From Helopsaltes ochotensis (Eukaryota > Chordata > Aves > Passeriformes > Locustellidae), in NCBI GenBank assembly GCA_013400155.1, contig VXBM01001234.1, positions 162,614-226,613 of the forward strand: a DNA stretch of 64,000 bases, given 5' to 3'. The stretch's first letter is position 1; the number at the start of each line of letters is the position of its first letter. Below the pieces are notes generated by a model. The model saw only the letters and a list, made by a program, of their open reading frames with translations. It did not search any database and was not told the DNA's origin. Both the position numbers and the translations under genes were made by a program. Below are positions 1-11,669 of the stretch, in pieces.

Positions 1-1611
1 CTGAAATAAGATGTCTCCAGGTCAACACCTGCCGGTCCCTGGGGAAGGAAATCACCACATTCAGACCACTCCTGAGAGGACTGCTGGCAGGAAGGGGACC
101 AGGAACAGATGCTGATCCTGTTCTGTGAGTTTGGCATTTTGTTTTCTGATTTTCTGGGAGTTCTGTCTGAAGACAAAGTCCAGCTCAAACGGAATCTTTG
201 GGGGATTTCTCTGTTTTGTTACTGTGTTTTGTAAAGTGTAACTTTGTTTACTTCTGTTCTACTTTAGTTGTGTTTCTTGCTTTTCCAGCCAAACTGAAGA
301 ACTAGTTCTTTGACCAGCCCAAGTGCTATCCACAGTATGGAGGAGCAGAAGAGAAATGAAAAGGAGAATTAAAGAGTGAGACTAGAGAAGACATTTCTGT
401 GGAGAGTCTCATGGTGTGTCTTTATCCTGATGGGTACAGACTGAAGCTTCCTTTCATGAGCAGCCTCAGACTTGAAATATGTTTTAATTCAGAGAAGTAC
501 AGGACCTTGTTTGGGTCTGGGTGACCATTGGGTCCTATTAGGCCACAGCTAACCCTGAGCCATCAGACCTGTTGTAAATGCACTTGAAATTCCAATCAAA
601 TGAGGAACCTGAGTTAGGATCTTAGCTGGGATCTTAACTTTCCTACTTCAGGGGTAGGGTCCCAGCCCTATGTGTGCATGAGGGCAAGCTGTCCCTTTGT
701 GTCTTTTTTTGTCTTCTTGTTGCAGAGTGGGATCATTCATCTGAAATCATGGTGAAATCACATACATTCCTATCAACAGAGTTTTCCCCTAAGTTCTGTG
801 GAGACAGACCCAAGGGAAAAATGAAGCTACATTTCTGCAAGAAGCAGACGTTTGTAGCACATTATTTTCCTGCACCTTGAGCATCATCTTCACAGAAAAA
901 ACAAATTCCAGGTAAATTTTAACCAAACTGCACTCTGGAGTGCTGTCTTTTAGAGCAGAGCTCATAAATATTACAGTGGAAATAGGAGATTTGACACTTG
1001 AGACACGGTCTTTATTTGACATTGCCATGTTTTGGTGGATGTTTGGCCTGTTGGAGAGAGCAGAGCTGTGGTCCTGTTAGAGCTTGATTAACAACCAACT
1101 TCAATGCATGACCATGCATGCCATGTACCATGGCAGTCATTCCATGCTTCTGCACTGACTACATGACCTCAGCAATAAAAACACTGCTAAGTGCAGAGAG
1201 CAGCTAAAATAGAAATTACCAAGAAATGCAAAAGCTGAGAGAGTGGCACAGGATTTTCCCCACCGTTTTGCTAATGAATCTTTACCAAGCTACTTGCCAG
1301 AAGTTTGTGAGCAGACTTGAAAGCTGCTGACTCAGAATCTGAATTGTGGCAAGGTCTAAGAACCATGCTGGGGATGGAAAATTAGAGTGAATATCACCTC
1401 CTCATGTTTTAGATTTTTTATTTTTATTTTTGTTTTGTTTTGTTCCTTTGGACATATGACTTTATGCAGTGAAAATAAGTTACTTGGCTACCAGAAGAAT
1501 GGTTTGAAGCAAACCAGGAATACATAGGTGTGTGGAGCAGAAGCTGGTGTTTGCCCTGGGCCACACCTTACAAACCCACGGCCAGTGTCATGGAGCCAGG
1601 ACTCACTCCTT
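1..1611. other. Unique sequence, no gene recognised
   Basis: Both strands carry only short open frames (80 codons or fewer) with no recognisable motif. There is a T/G-rich patch near 1,410-1,445. I see no repeat family, RNA gene or promoter that I can support. Confidence 0.6.
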
Positions 1612-2005
1612 ATCACAGCATATCCTGAGTTGGAAAGGATTCACCAGAAATGCTGAGTCCAAACACTGGCACAGGACCACCCTCAAGGATCCCACCACTT
1701 GCCTGAGTGTGTTGTACAAATGTTTCTTAAACTCAGCCAGGTTTGGTCCTGTGACCACTCCCTGGGAACCTGTTCAGTGCCCAATCAGCCTCTTGGGGAA
1801 GAATGCTTTCCCAATATCCAACCTAAACCTCCCCTGACACAACTTCGACCGTTCCCTCCAGTTCTCTTCCTAGTCAAAGAGAGCAGAGGTCAGTGCCTGC
1901 CCTTCTGATGTCCTTTGAGAGGAAGTTGCAGATCCCAGTAAGGTTTGAGATCAGTTTCTTTTTATCCCAGCTGAACAAACCAAGTGACCTCAGCCACTCC
2001 TGGTA
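1612..2005 (-). mobile_element. CR1 LINE, 5'-truncated copy
   Basis: The plus strand starts with a CACAG...GAGTTGGAAAGG block and continues through recognisable CR1 segments: the 'cctgagtgtgttgtacaaa' block, the 'cctgggaacctgttcagtg' block, 'ccaatatccaacctaaacct', and the 'ctgaacaaaccaagtgacct' block near 1,970-1,990. This is the avian CR1 3' part read in reverse, so the element lies on the minus strand with its 3' end at the low coordinate. Divergence is moderate, with many substitutions and small indels. It is dead and encodes only an out-of-frame remnant of the ORF2 C-terminus. Confidence 0.9.
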
Positions 2006-4440
2006 TGCAAAGGAGTATACAAGAATAACAAAAAAACCCACCCTTAAATATTTTTTCCTGTCCATGCTACTTGTCCTTTGTGTACAATCTGAACTGAGTT
2101 TCTTTCCCTGGATTCAGGTCTCTGCTTTCTATTGGGAACCATCAAAATCCTGTTAATTTTCGATGCAGTTCAGATATAATGCATGTTGAACCAAGCTTTA
2201 CTTTATAATGACAAGTATAAACTCCTCTGATGATGCAGAAAATGCATCAGGAAACCTTTAATGACTGACTACTTGGTAGTCTGGGCTTTCTGCTCTGCTG
2301 AGAGATGGTCTCTCCTGTGGCATACTTATGGGCATGGGTTCAGCACTGAGTCAGATGGAAGTGATCCAGCAACTGAATCACCAGTGCCAGCATCTGACAT
2401 CTACCTACCTGGTAAGTTTATCCAGACGTAGCTTGGGAGGTCTGCTGGGCACAAACCCTATCATGGCAGATGTTTTAGAGCACTCCTCAAACTCCTCCCC
2501 TCGCTGCCAGGAAAATAACTTGCAAGATAAAATAGTGGAATAATGGCTGAAACCCTTGATATGCTCCAGGAACGGTAGGTTCCTTTTCAGTTCTCATGCA
2601 CAGCTGAGAATGCAGCCCTTTTGTTTGTTTGGTAAAACAGGATGGACTATAATAGTCTTCTCTAGAGATGCTTTTACTCTGACTTACAGATTGTGGAGAG
2701 ATACTGCACAACAGACCAACTGTGAAAGCTTATTTTCCTTATCCCACGGCAATAAATGCATTCCGTAAATGGCAATTAAAGATGCACTTTGGGAGTCTAG
2801 CTAAATGAGTGGCCGTCCTCCAAACGTGTCGGCTTTTACTTTAAGAAAAGGCAGAGGTGTTCTGTATTTTGGCAGTGCTTATATGCCTCCTTGTGCCAAG
2901 CAGGACCTACTGAAGCTGGAGAGGTGTTGCCTTCAACAAAGCTGGAATGGCTTAGCATAGCAAACTGTCTTATATTTCATAAGAGCTCTTCTCATTATCC
3001 ATTAAATCAGGCTTGAGAGACAGGGCTAGTGTTAGCTACCAGCAGCTAACACAGACCTAAATTGTGTTTGTACTGGGTATAGTACAAATTTAAAATTGAA
3101 ATTGTGTTGATAACTTGCAATATGCAGCTTATCTTTTCAGGGTTCATAGTTGGATTGGTTTAAGAAATAAAGAGAATTTTGCTTTTCTACATTTCAGAAC
3201 TAATATGGGGAAGGGAGTCTAAGGACAGTCTGCTTTTCACTGCTCATTTAACATTGTCTGATACCATTCATGTCATCTTGATGATGTGACAGCAAAAGCC
3301 CCACATGACTTCCCAAATCCTTATTAAATTGGCAGTGTCTCAGTCCTGTAACTCTCCTTGTCCAGCAAAAAAACCCAAAACCAAAACCAACCAACATTTT
3401 CTAAACTTCAGTGACATGTCGCCAGTTCAACCAAGGTTTCTAGGTTTGCTGAGTCTGAAATGACAGCTCTGTCCTGCAATTTTGGGCATTCATTTCAATA
3501 AATGCTCTCAGATATACACTGAAGTGTCAGAAGTTGACGGAGAAATGACAGATACATTGCATTAGAATATGTAAATATTATGCAGAGTTTTCATGTTTTT
3601 AATGGTGATATCAGGAAATGTTTCCATTTCAGAGTCCAGATGGAAAAATTTGGCAAAAAATGAAGAGGAAATATCATAAAAAATTCTGCTTCCACATTAT
3701 ATGTTGCATCTATTTTCCCAGCTAAGCTATTTCTGAAGGTTACAAGAAAAGACAGATGATGTAAGGAAAGAGGAGCTTGTTTTAAAAAGTGATATCTACT
3801 AATGCATATGTGTGTTTGTGTTATTAATGCTGAAAAGAACTTTTACTCCTGAGAGTGTAAATTCATTTATAAAAAAAAAAGGGAGAGAGGCAAGCACATC
3901 CATATGTATCCAAGCCAGATCACTTTTTTCTTCAATTAAAAAAATATAATCAATATTTTTATGGAATATAAAGATATGGACTTCCAGTTTTCCTCCATTT
4001 TGCCAAACTCAAGCCCACCTTGCTCTGTGCCCAGTGTGAACAAAGGCAGGGATTTGCTGGTTACACACAGGCTCAATCCATTCAGGATCTACAACCAAAC
4101 TCTTTTCCTCTACCAGAATGCTTTCTCAGGTAATACTTTTTTTATTTTGGAGTTGTTTTGACTGGTGCTCAACTAGGCAGAAATACCATCTTGGATTTGA
4201 AAATTACCTCACCTGCTCAAGCCCATAGTCCTGTGTATGTCCTGTGTCAGTTCTGTAACTGAGCTGGCTCCTGGGGGGTGTGGGCTGTGCTGCTGTGGTG
4301 GGGCTGTGTGAGCTCGCTGCAGGTGAGGACCTGACTCCTTCCAACAGCTGCTGCCATTATGTACTCAAATAACACCACAACCTTTAAATTGCTTTGTTTG
4401 CACATTTTTTGCTATTAAGGTATAAAAATCCCCCACACAG
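2006..4440. other. Unique AT-rich sequence, no gene recognised
   Basis: No recognised repeat, RNA or coding signal. Short A-runs occur near 3,366 and 3,870. The open frames are no longer than about 74 codons and look random. Confidence 0.55.
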
Positions 4441-4690
4441 CTGTGTTTGTCTTTCTTTTCCTTTTTTTATCTTTTTTTTTTTTTCATATTTCCTTTCCTT
4501 CAGTTTTCTCCTCAAAATTTTTGCCACCTTTTCTTTTTTGCTTTTCCCAATGCATGCAGCCTTCTGTTTCATTGGTCTATATGGAGAAATTCTGGAGAAA
4601 ATTGTCATTTTCTTTCCCTCTTCTTTTGTCTTCTGCTGTTTTTTGTGACTTTTCCTTCTTTCCCTCCCTTTTTCTGCTCACTGCCCTGTG
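4441..4690. repeat. Polypyrimidine-rich low-complexity tract
   Basis: About 250 bases are dominated by T and C on the plus strand, including a 14-base T run near 4,470-4,485 and repeated TTTCC and CTTTC blocks. The overlapping plus-strand open frames rich in Phe, Ser and Leu, and the Lys-rich minus-strand frame, are by-products of this composition and not genes. Confidence 0.75.
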
Positions 4691-5478
4691 AACTTCCCCA
4701 GGCCTATCAACACCACTAATGTAAAAGATGCTCCCTGGAAAAAAAAGACATAAAGAACTTGATGAGCAGCAAAGGATCTTGGTGAATGTAACTTGCTGGT
4801 CAATATCTAACCCAATATCTAACTGCCAGGTGAATTTGCTGTAAAAAGTACTTCCCACCTACAGGATTCTCCTCCTCCTGGCAGGAGGATGCTCACTGCT
4901 TCTTGGCTGTATGTGTGTACAGTATTTGATTTATGGGGCAAAACACCTTAAAAAGCCCATGAGGGATGCCGTGGACAGGGACATGGGGACAGTCCAAGGT
5001 TGATTTGGTATGGGTTGGGTTTTTATTGTGTGTATGTTCAGAGCCAGAATCATTCCCTCAGGCCGGGTGAAGTCAGCTTGGGGTGAATATCCAGCTTGGG
5101 GTGAGACTGTAATTTAAGTACCCACTTTCACCAATTTTATCTGAATGGAAGTGTTTATGCAAGTAAAAGCTCTTTACAGACCTTGAGCTGCCTGCGAAGC
5201 TTGGCGGCTGGGCTGGGGAGGAAGGCAAGAGGACAAAGCAATTGCTTTTGATGACTTTCTTTCAGTGCTTCTGTAGTGGATAAATTTTGAGAAAATGTAT
5301 CCTTCTTGGTCCACTGGTCACAGTTCCCAGTGGAGGTATGGAAGTGGGCAGGGTCTTTATGGGCTACATCATGCTGCTGTTTTCCGTAGCAGAGGTTTTA
5401 TGGAATAGCACTGAGCACTCAAAGGAGAACAAACTATTCTTATGCAGAAAACCTATATATGGGACAGGAGTGCCTACA
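4691..5478. other. Unique sequence, no gene recognised
   Basis: Nothing recognisable apart from short T/G-rich patches. It separates the polypyrimidine tract from the CR1 copy that follows. Confidence 0.5.
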
Positions 5479-5722
5479 GAACCACAGAATCATAGAAGGG
5501 TTTGATTTGGAAGGGATTTTAAAGATCACCTGGTTCCATACCCCTGCCATGGGCAGGGACACCTTCCACTATTCCAGATTGGTCCAAGCCTCATCCAGCC
5601 TGGCCTTGGACACTGCCAGGGTTGGGGCAGCCACAGCTTCTCTGGGTAGTCTGTGCCAGGGCCTCATCAACCTCACAACCAAGAATTTCATCCTAAAATC
5701 TCATCCTACTCTGTCAGTGTGA
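5479..5722 (-). mobile_element. CR1 LINE 3' fragment
   Basis: The plus strand begins with 'cacagaatcatagaa', the reverse complement of the CR1 tail. It continues through 'ttggaagggattttaaagat', 'ccatgggcagggacacctt' and 'ggggcagccacagcttctct', all hallmark blocks of avian CR1 3' ends. The element is on the minus strand, 5'-truncated, with its tail at the low coordinate. The core blocks are well preserved. Confidence 0.95.
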
Positions 5723-7009
5723 AGACACTGTCCCAGCATAAAATATATGGGAAATGTGCTTTCTGTTTCTGCTTTCAGGAACCTGAATAGACTGAAAATC
5801 TAATGAAGGATGTACTTTTAAGATGCATATATTTTCGTTATGTGCATTTCGGTTATCTTTACTAAGTCACATATGTTTTCCACGAGCTGGTAAACATTGG
5901 CTACAGGCAGAAGGCCACTCTGAAGGATCAGCAAAGTTCAAAATAGCAAAATGGATGCTTCCTCAAACCCAAAAGTTTTTGTTTAGAAGGTGTCATTGTT
6001 AAAAAATAAACAGGGAGCCCTCACAGGTTTGAAAGATATGTCTACTCTACTATAAAGCAGGATGGTACCCTGTGTGAGACTAATGGGATTGAGGTTGGAA
6101 ACAATGCTACCAGTGCAGTTGGGCTGGATCCACATGGATCAGCCCTTTAGGCATTCACCTAGTATTTTGGGCAAAGGCTGAGCTTGCTCTCTGCTGTGTT
6201 ACTGCTGCTCAAACAAGCTGGTTTGAAGCGGTGGGTGTATTCCATGAGTTGCAATTACAGCTGATTTGCTCCGTGTTCATGCCGAGAGTCACCTGTGTTG
6301 TTCAAGGCTGCCCTTTCTGTGGTGTGCTGGTTACGGCAGTGTGATGCAGTCATAAACCCACTGGGGTGCTCCAGCTTTGGGCATCATCAAAGCAGCACAC
6401 CACCAGGTCAGAACTGACATGTTCCAAATATTCCACTTGCCCAATGTAAAGTCCCTCTACTGAGAAGCATTTTTTAAGGACGAAATTCCAACACAGGAAA
6501 ATATTTTAGGAGAGAAGTGGGACATATACACTGTAGAAAGAGGAAAGAAAAAGACTCAGAGCACATTGAAAAATTACCTGCTTCAAAAAGTGAAACTTAT
6601 TTTAAAGTGCCCTAATATTTCCAAAATTTCAATATAAGAAAATTGAAGCAGAGTACAGTTGGCATGAAAGAAGCAAGGTTGATACTATTTTAGAGCATGA
6701 CTTCATGCATGCAATAGCCTCCAGCATGACACAAAGGGCACAAAAATGGAAAAATAAAATAAATACTAGATGAGAAATTTATGACTCAGATGATTAATGA
6801 GGGGTGACAAAAGCATCTTTCTTTTCAAAGGTATATTAAGACTGCAACCAAATGTTATTATTGGAGATAACTGGGACAGTGGGTAGAGCTGGGAGATAAC
6901 TTTCTCCACTGTGTTGTGCCTTCTGAGTAGCAAAGCAGAGATTTTCAATACACAGTGCTGTCACCCTGACACTTACCCTAGACAGTAATTAACTGGTAGA
7001 CCCATAGCC
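5723..7009. other. Unique sequence, no gene recognised
   Basis: No recognisable repeat or gene. It contains 'catgcatgcaat' near 6,703-6,715 and an A-rich patch near 6,745. Its 3' boundary is the old CR1 relic. Confidence 0.5.
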
Positions 7010-7115
7010 CTGGTTAATGGAGCCAGATGCCAGAGTCACTGGGTGAAGTGTGTGGTCTGTAGTGTGAAGTAGGTCAGACTATTGGTCTCCTCTGACCTTA
7101 AAACTCATAAATCAT
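7010..7115 (+). mobile_element. Ancient amniote-type CR1 relic, 3' end
   Basis: The order 'ggagccagatgccagagtca', 'ctgggtgaagtg', 'aggtcagact', 'ggtctcctctgaccttaaaa' matches the 3' terminal segment of old amniote CR1 subfamilies, which end with a GGTCAGACTAGATGATC-like block and a TCTATGA-like tail. The copy is heavily diverged and lies on the plus strand. The family call comes from memory of the block order, and subfamily is not assigned. Confidence 0.65.
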
Positions 7116-7171
7116 AGCTAGAAATGAACACTCCCCATGTAAACCACCGTCCAGAACTATGAGAATTGAAG

Positions 7172-7600
7172 TATCATAGAATCCCAGAATGGTTTAGATT
7201 GGAATGGACATTCAAGATCATCCATTTCCAACCCTGTCTCATAAGTAGGGACACGTTCCATTATCCTAGGTTGCTCCAAGCCCTGTCTAACCTGGCCTTG
7301 GACACTTCCAGAGATGGGGCAGTCACAGCCTCTCTGGGCCTCAGCACCCTCACAGCCAAGGATTCCTAATATCTAGCATAAACCTACACTCCCTCACCAT
7401 AATGCCACTCTCCTTTGTCTTGTTACTCCAGGCTATTGTGCAAAGTCCCTCTCCAGCTCTCCTGGAGTCCCTTTAGGGACTGGAAGGAACTTTAAGGTGT
7501 CTTCAGGTCCTTCTATTTTCCAGGTGAACATTCCCAGCTCTCCAATCCTGGCTACAGGGCAGCCAGGAGATCCAACCCTTGGAGCATCAAAGACAAAGAC
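7172..7600 (-). mobile_element. CR1 LINE, 5'-truncated copy
   Basis: The plus strand opens with 'catagaatcccagaatggtt' and runs through 'ttgctccaagccctgtctaa', 'cttggacacttccagagatg', 'caaagtccctctccagctct' and a GGAGCATCaaag block near 7,580. This is the reverse of the avian CR1 3' end and extends further 5' than the 5.5-kb copy. Its tail faces the tail of the older plus-strand CR1 relic only about 57 bases away. Moderately diverged and inactive. Confidence 0.93.
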
Positions 7601-10292
7601 AATTATGAGCCAAAATAGACCTGGAAGGCTGTATAGGAACTCAGGCTTTCTCCTTTCAAAATGTTTCGGCACAAGGGTTCAGCCTGCAGCCTCTGCCCAG
7701 GGGAAGGAGTTCACAGTCCAGGAGCTCCTGCTGCTGTCTCAGTGCAGATGTAGCTCCTCCTGCCACAGAGCAGAGGGCCTAGAGATTGGGAAAATGAGAC
7801 GTGCTCCAAGGAGGACTTTTAAGGGCCTAAATCCAGAACTGTGATGCTGATTTAGATGTTATTTAGCCCCGCAGGCAGTTATGTTTCAAGGGTACCTCAG
7901 TTTTTTATGGTTAATTTTTCCAGATGCCTGAACATTTTTCTCTCTCCCAATAAATTTCCAGAAATCAACAATGACTCTGGTTTTTCTCCCCTGAGAGGCA
8001 TGAGCCAATGGGTTCCTCAAATTACCTCCAAGTCTGTTTCTTGTTGACTTTTGCCATTTTTTACCACCCCAGATGGGAGACCCTTCATTCAAACAACAGA
8101 ACTCATGCACAAAGGGGATATCTATACCCACCCTTTTCCCTCCACGAGGGAGTCAAATCCCTGTTTCTGGCGTCTCAGGAAACTGCTGTAACCACTAGTC
8201 TGTAAAGTGGTATAGGAAAGAATTCAAGATTCATGGTCAGACTGAGTGAGGTTTATTCAATTTGCTTCCGGCAGTGTAAGGGAGGAGCTGGGTCTGCTAT
8301 CAAGGGTAGAAGAAATCAGAATTTTAAAAGAAAACCACTAAAAATGGCCAAGTAGAAGTGGAATATTTGGGTAGATATTGTGTTACTGTTCATACAAACA
8401 GTTTAGTCAATGCTGGAAAGCAACAGGTTAGTGTTGGATCTCATCTCTATTCAAATCACAGTAAGTGGTATTTTGTCTTCCAAAAGAGATTTTAGTTCTT
8501 AAAACTGTAGAAAACCACAAAAAGACACCAAATCGAAGACCCCATTCAAAGTAAGTATCATTAAAATGCAATATTTGCTGTTTAAATTTGTCTGTGGCTG
8601 TAAGCTGATCTAGCTTTTTTGCTCTAAATATAGTATTCCTTTTCCTGTTGAAGTTAAAAGGTGGTTTTTTTTTTCAAATAACCATTTATATGTACACTAA
8701 ACCAAATCACAATATCAGCATGAGCATCTCTTAAAATTCTTTTTTAATGAATGGCTCCTGTTTTCATAAATCTTTCCCCAGTCCTGATCAGATCCCAGAA
8801 ACTCCCCCAGAAGCCAATGGGATTTTTTTTTTTAATATTCACAGGTCTTGAATCAAAAGTCTCATGGAAAAAGAAAGGAGTGTCTGGATGAACTGATGTA
8901 TTTAAAAAGTGTTTTTTCTTCTGGATTTTTTCCCTGCTTTTGTTTCACCCAGTTGGAATGACCTCATATTTCTAAACTCTTTCTCCCCCCCAAGTGTTGC
9001 CAAGGGAATGAATCTTTGTGTACATCTCCAATACCCGTCCTTGTGGGCACTCTAATCCTTCCCCGGAGTCTCAATTAGCAAGGAGCAGCACTTGTGGCTC
9101 TCAGAAATTCGTATGTTGATCAGTGACCAGTAATTTAATGGAGTAAGGCCAGATCATGGTTAAAACCGAGCAGAAAAGCTTCTAGTTTTCATGAAAAACT
9201 CCAGAATTTAATATCTTTGAGGGCTCTGCCCTTCTCTTGAAGTTGATCTGTGGGTTTACAGGTTATTGAAAAAGAATGTCAGGTAGCTAGACAAGCACAA
9301 AATGTGATCACACAAGTCCTGTTTCCTTGGCTAAACACCACCATGAATAACTTTTGAAAAAGCAAATTCAATGTACCTGGATTAATCTTATCTCTAGCAG
9401 TGATTTAGAAGCAATATACAGAATAACATGCAGGGAGAGTTCTGTGCTGATGATACACATCTAGAAACTTTTCCAGCACTACTAACTTCTAAACTTCTGA
9501 TTTTGATAGCATCCTCCTCCACACAGCAGCAAATTCAAGTCAGCTAAAGAGATAAGCAGCTTATCTATTTTAAAGTTCTTTTTCTTTCCTCTTTCCTGCA
9601 GGTACTTCATCAGTTCAAAAGCTCAAGGCAAAAGGACATTCCTGGGAGAGATTCACTAAGTGAGAGGAGGAAAGAGCAAAATCCAAACAGAGCTGATCCC
9701 CAGTGAATTGAAGCTTCCTCCAAGGCTGTCACAAATAGGTACATGCACATCTAGCTTTGCTTCTTGGGATTCTTCTTTCTTATGCATTATACACTAATTA
9801 TCTCACCAGTGTGTCTGCAACATTTGATTTGGCACTTTTCCTGCTTCTTGCTTGTAAATTTACATCAGAGAAGAGATAGAGTGAAATTATTAATTAAAAT
9901 GTATCCACAGGTGTCTTTCCAAAGGAAGAGAGCAGGACTAATGTATGAAACAGATCCTGCTTTCAGATTTCCTTTTAACACATTTCCATTTAGTTCTGAA
10001 CCTCACTAATTTGCATAAGCAAGAGGATAAAAGCAGCAACAAACATCTCAGCTGGTTCTGAATTTCCCCCCACAGACAGAATTATATATCTGCGGTTCCT
10101 TTCTCTGTGTGTTTCGTTGAGGAAACAGCATGGTGTTCACTTGCTGCTCTTGGTTCTTTATAGTGGCATCCCAAAAAGAGGATTCCCCAATGAACCAAGA
10201 CACAGTGGGTGAGATTTCTGAGAGAAAAACTCTCTAGTGCTCAGCTGTTGTAGAGAAAGAGGGACTTAATCAGCAGTAGTGGAATGAGATGA
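7601..10292. other. Mostly unique sequence; possible old LTR-like stretch near 7.9-8.3 kb
   Basis: No gene is recognised. Read on the minus strand, an AATAAA-containing segment near 8,250 is followed by pyrimidine-rich sequence and a 'ctttacagactagtggt' block near 8,198-8,215, loosely like the R/U5 edge of an LTR. No terminal repeat partner or pol sequence was seen, so this is only a suggestion. T-runs occur at about 8,668-8,677 and 8,822-8,833. The rest shows nothing recognisable. Confidence 0.35.
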
Positions 10293-10393
10293 ATTAGTGG
10301 TGAGCACAATGGAGCTGGGCTAAAATTTGGACTCTACAATCTTAAAGCCTTTTTCCTTAATGACACAGCCTTAAGGACTCTGTGATTCTGTGA
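10293..10393 (+). mobile_element. CR1 LINE 3' tail fragment
   Basis: The sequence follows the CR1 3' terminal pattern: TGGTGAGCACaatgg, a 'ttggactctacaatctt' block, a 'ttttccttaatga' block, then the tail 'gattctgtga'. It is a severely 5'-truncated copy of about 100 bases on the plus strand. Divergence is notable in the middle. Confidence 0.8.
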
Positions 10394-10542
10394 ATTGTGG
10401 CCTTACACTATTTGATGTTTAGGCTGATTTTTGTTTGATGAAGCCCACCCTCATCATGGCCACTGCATCCTGGAGCAATGAGGACAAGCCAAGAAGAGAT
10501 ATCAAAAATGTCACCAACAGCTAAGGGGAAATAAAGGAGTTA
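10394..10542. other. Short unique spacer between opposed CR1 copies
   Basis: The 149 bases between two CR1 tails that point at each other show no recognised feature. Confidence 0.5.
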
Positions 10543-10766
10543 TCACAGAATACCCCAAGTTGGAAGGGATGCACAAGGATCATCCAGTCTAGCTTCTGGC
10601 TGCACAGACACCCCAAGAATCCCAGCTTATGCCTGAGAGGGTTGTCCAAATGTTCCTGGAGCTCTGGCAGCCTTGGGGCTGTGCCCTTTCCCTGGGGAGC
10701 CTGGGCAGTGCCCAACACCCTCTGGAGGAAGAATGTTTTCCTGAAATCCAACCTAAAGGATTTCCC
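10543..10766 (-). mobile_element. CR1 LINE 3' fragment
   Basis: Starting from 'tcacagaataccccaagttg', the plus strand carries 'ggaagggatgcacaaggat', 'tgcctgagagggttgtccaa', 'ctttccctggggagcctgg' and 'atccaacctaaagga'. This is the reverse of the same CR1 3' region seen at 1.6 kb but is clearly closer to the typical avian CR1 blocks, so it is a younger or slower-decayed copy. It is truncated after about 220 bases. Confidence 0.93.
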
Positions 10767-11446
10767 CCTGGATTTGTATGTAGGTGCCTGTCTTATCCTG
10801 CATCTAAACTAAATTAGTTGTTCAATAGATGGGAGACACCCTACAGCAGTAAGATGGAGGTAGAAGGTGGCTGTGAAAAGAGGAGGATGTACAAGAAGAT
10901 CAGCTCAAAACTGATGTGCTGCTTGGGAAAAAGGTGTAAATTTTTGCACACTGGGTTAGGAGGTACTTTTTCACCAGGCAGTGGCAACACACAGGCAACA
11001 CCTAAATGCAGTAAATATAGCAACCGAGGCTGTTAGGTGATCATTGCTCTTCAGGTGATGAAATGTGAGCCCACCAGTCTGTTGAAAGTACCCTGCTTTT
11101 AAAAGCTCAGTGTATGAATGTGCATAGTAGGAAAAAAATTTTGGTCTGTCAATATGTATTTATTTTGGTCCTTAGCCCAAAGTCTAGATAATCATTCAGT
11201 ACTCCATTAGATACTTTCTCCAGTTTTATATTTGGAAGGGTATATTTTTGCTTTCTGACCAAAGGATTCTCTTTCTTTTTTTACTTGCCACTTATTTACT
11301 ACTTTTGACTATCCCAAAATTTTTCTTAAAAAATATTTTTTATAAAAGAAGCAAATTCACTGGAATGCATCCCCCATAAAAAAAAGAATCAGGTGAAAAG
11401 AAAAACATGCTTTTCAGAAACTGAAACTGTTAATTGCAACTGCAAA
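10767..11446. other. Unique sequence, no gene recognised
   Basis: AT-rich with a T/A-rich stretch at about 11,270-11,345. No repeat family or gene was recognised. Confidence 0.5.
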
Positions 11447-11451
11447 TTTTT

Positions 11452-11543
<92 letters not shown>

Positions 11544-11574
11544 TNNNNNNNNNNNNNNNNNNNNNNNNNNNNNN

Positions 11575-11665
<91 letters not shown>

Positions 11666-11669
11666 CTTT
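11447..11669. repeat. (TTTC)n microsatellite interrupted by an assembly gap
   Basis: Near-perfect TTTC repeats run for about 98 bases, then a run of 30 N, then about 95 more bases of the same repeat. Lengths on both sides are set by the assembly, so the true allele length is unknown. The KERK and FFLS-type open frames across it are translations of the microsatellite and not genes. Confidence 0.98.
11545..11574. other. Assembly gap (30 N)
   Basis: Thirty undetermined bases inside the TTTC repeat. This is a collapsed or unsequenced microsatellite core. Confidence 0.99.

Noticed and set aside
4384..4858. Several overlapping open frames near 4.4-4.8 kb
   Set aside because: They reflect a polypyrimidine tract; no domain and no codon bias.
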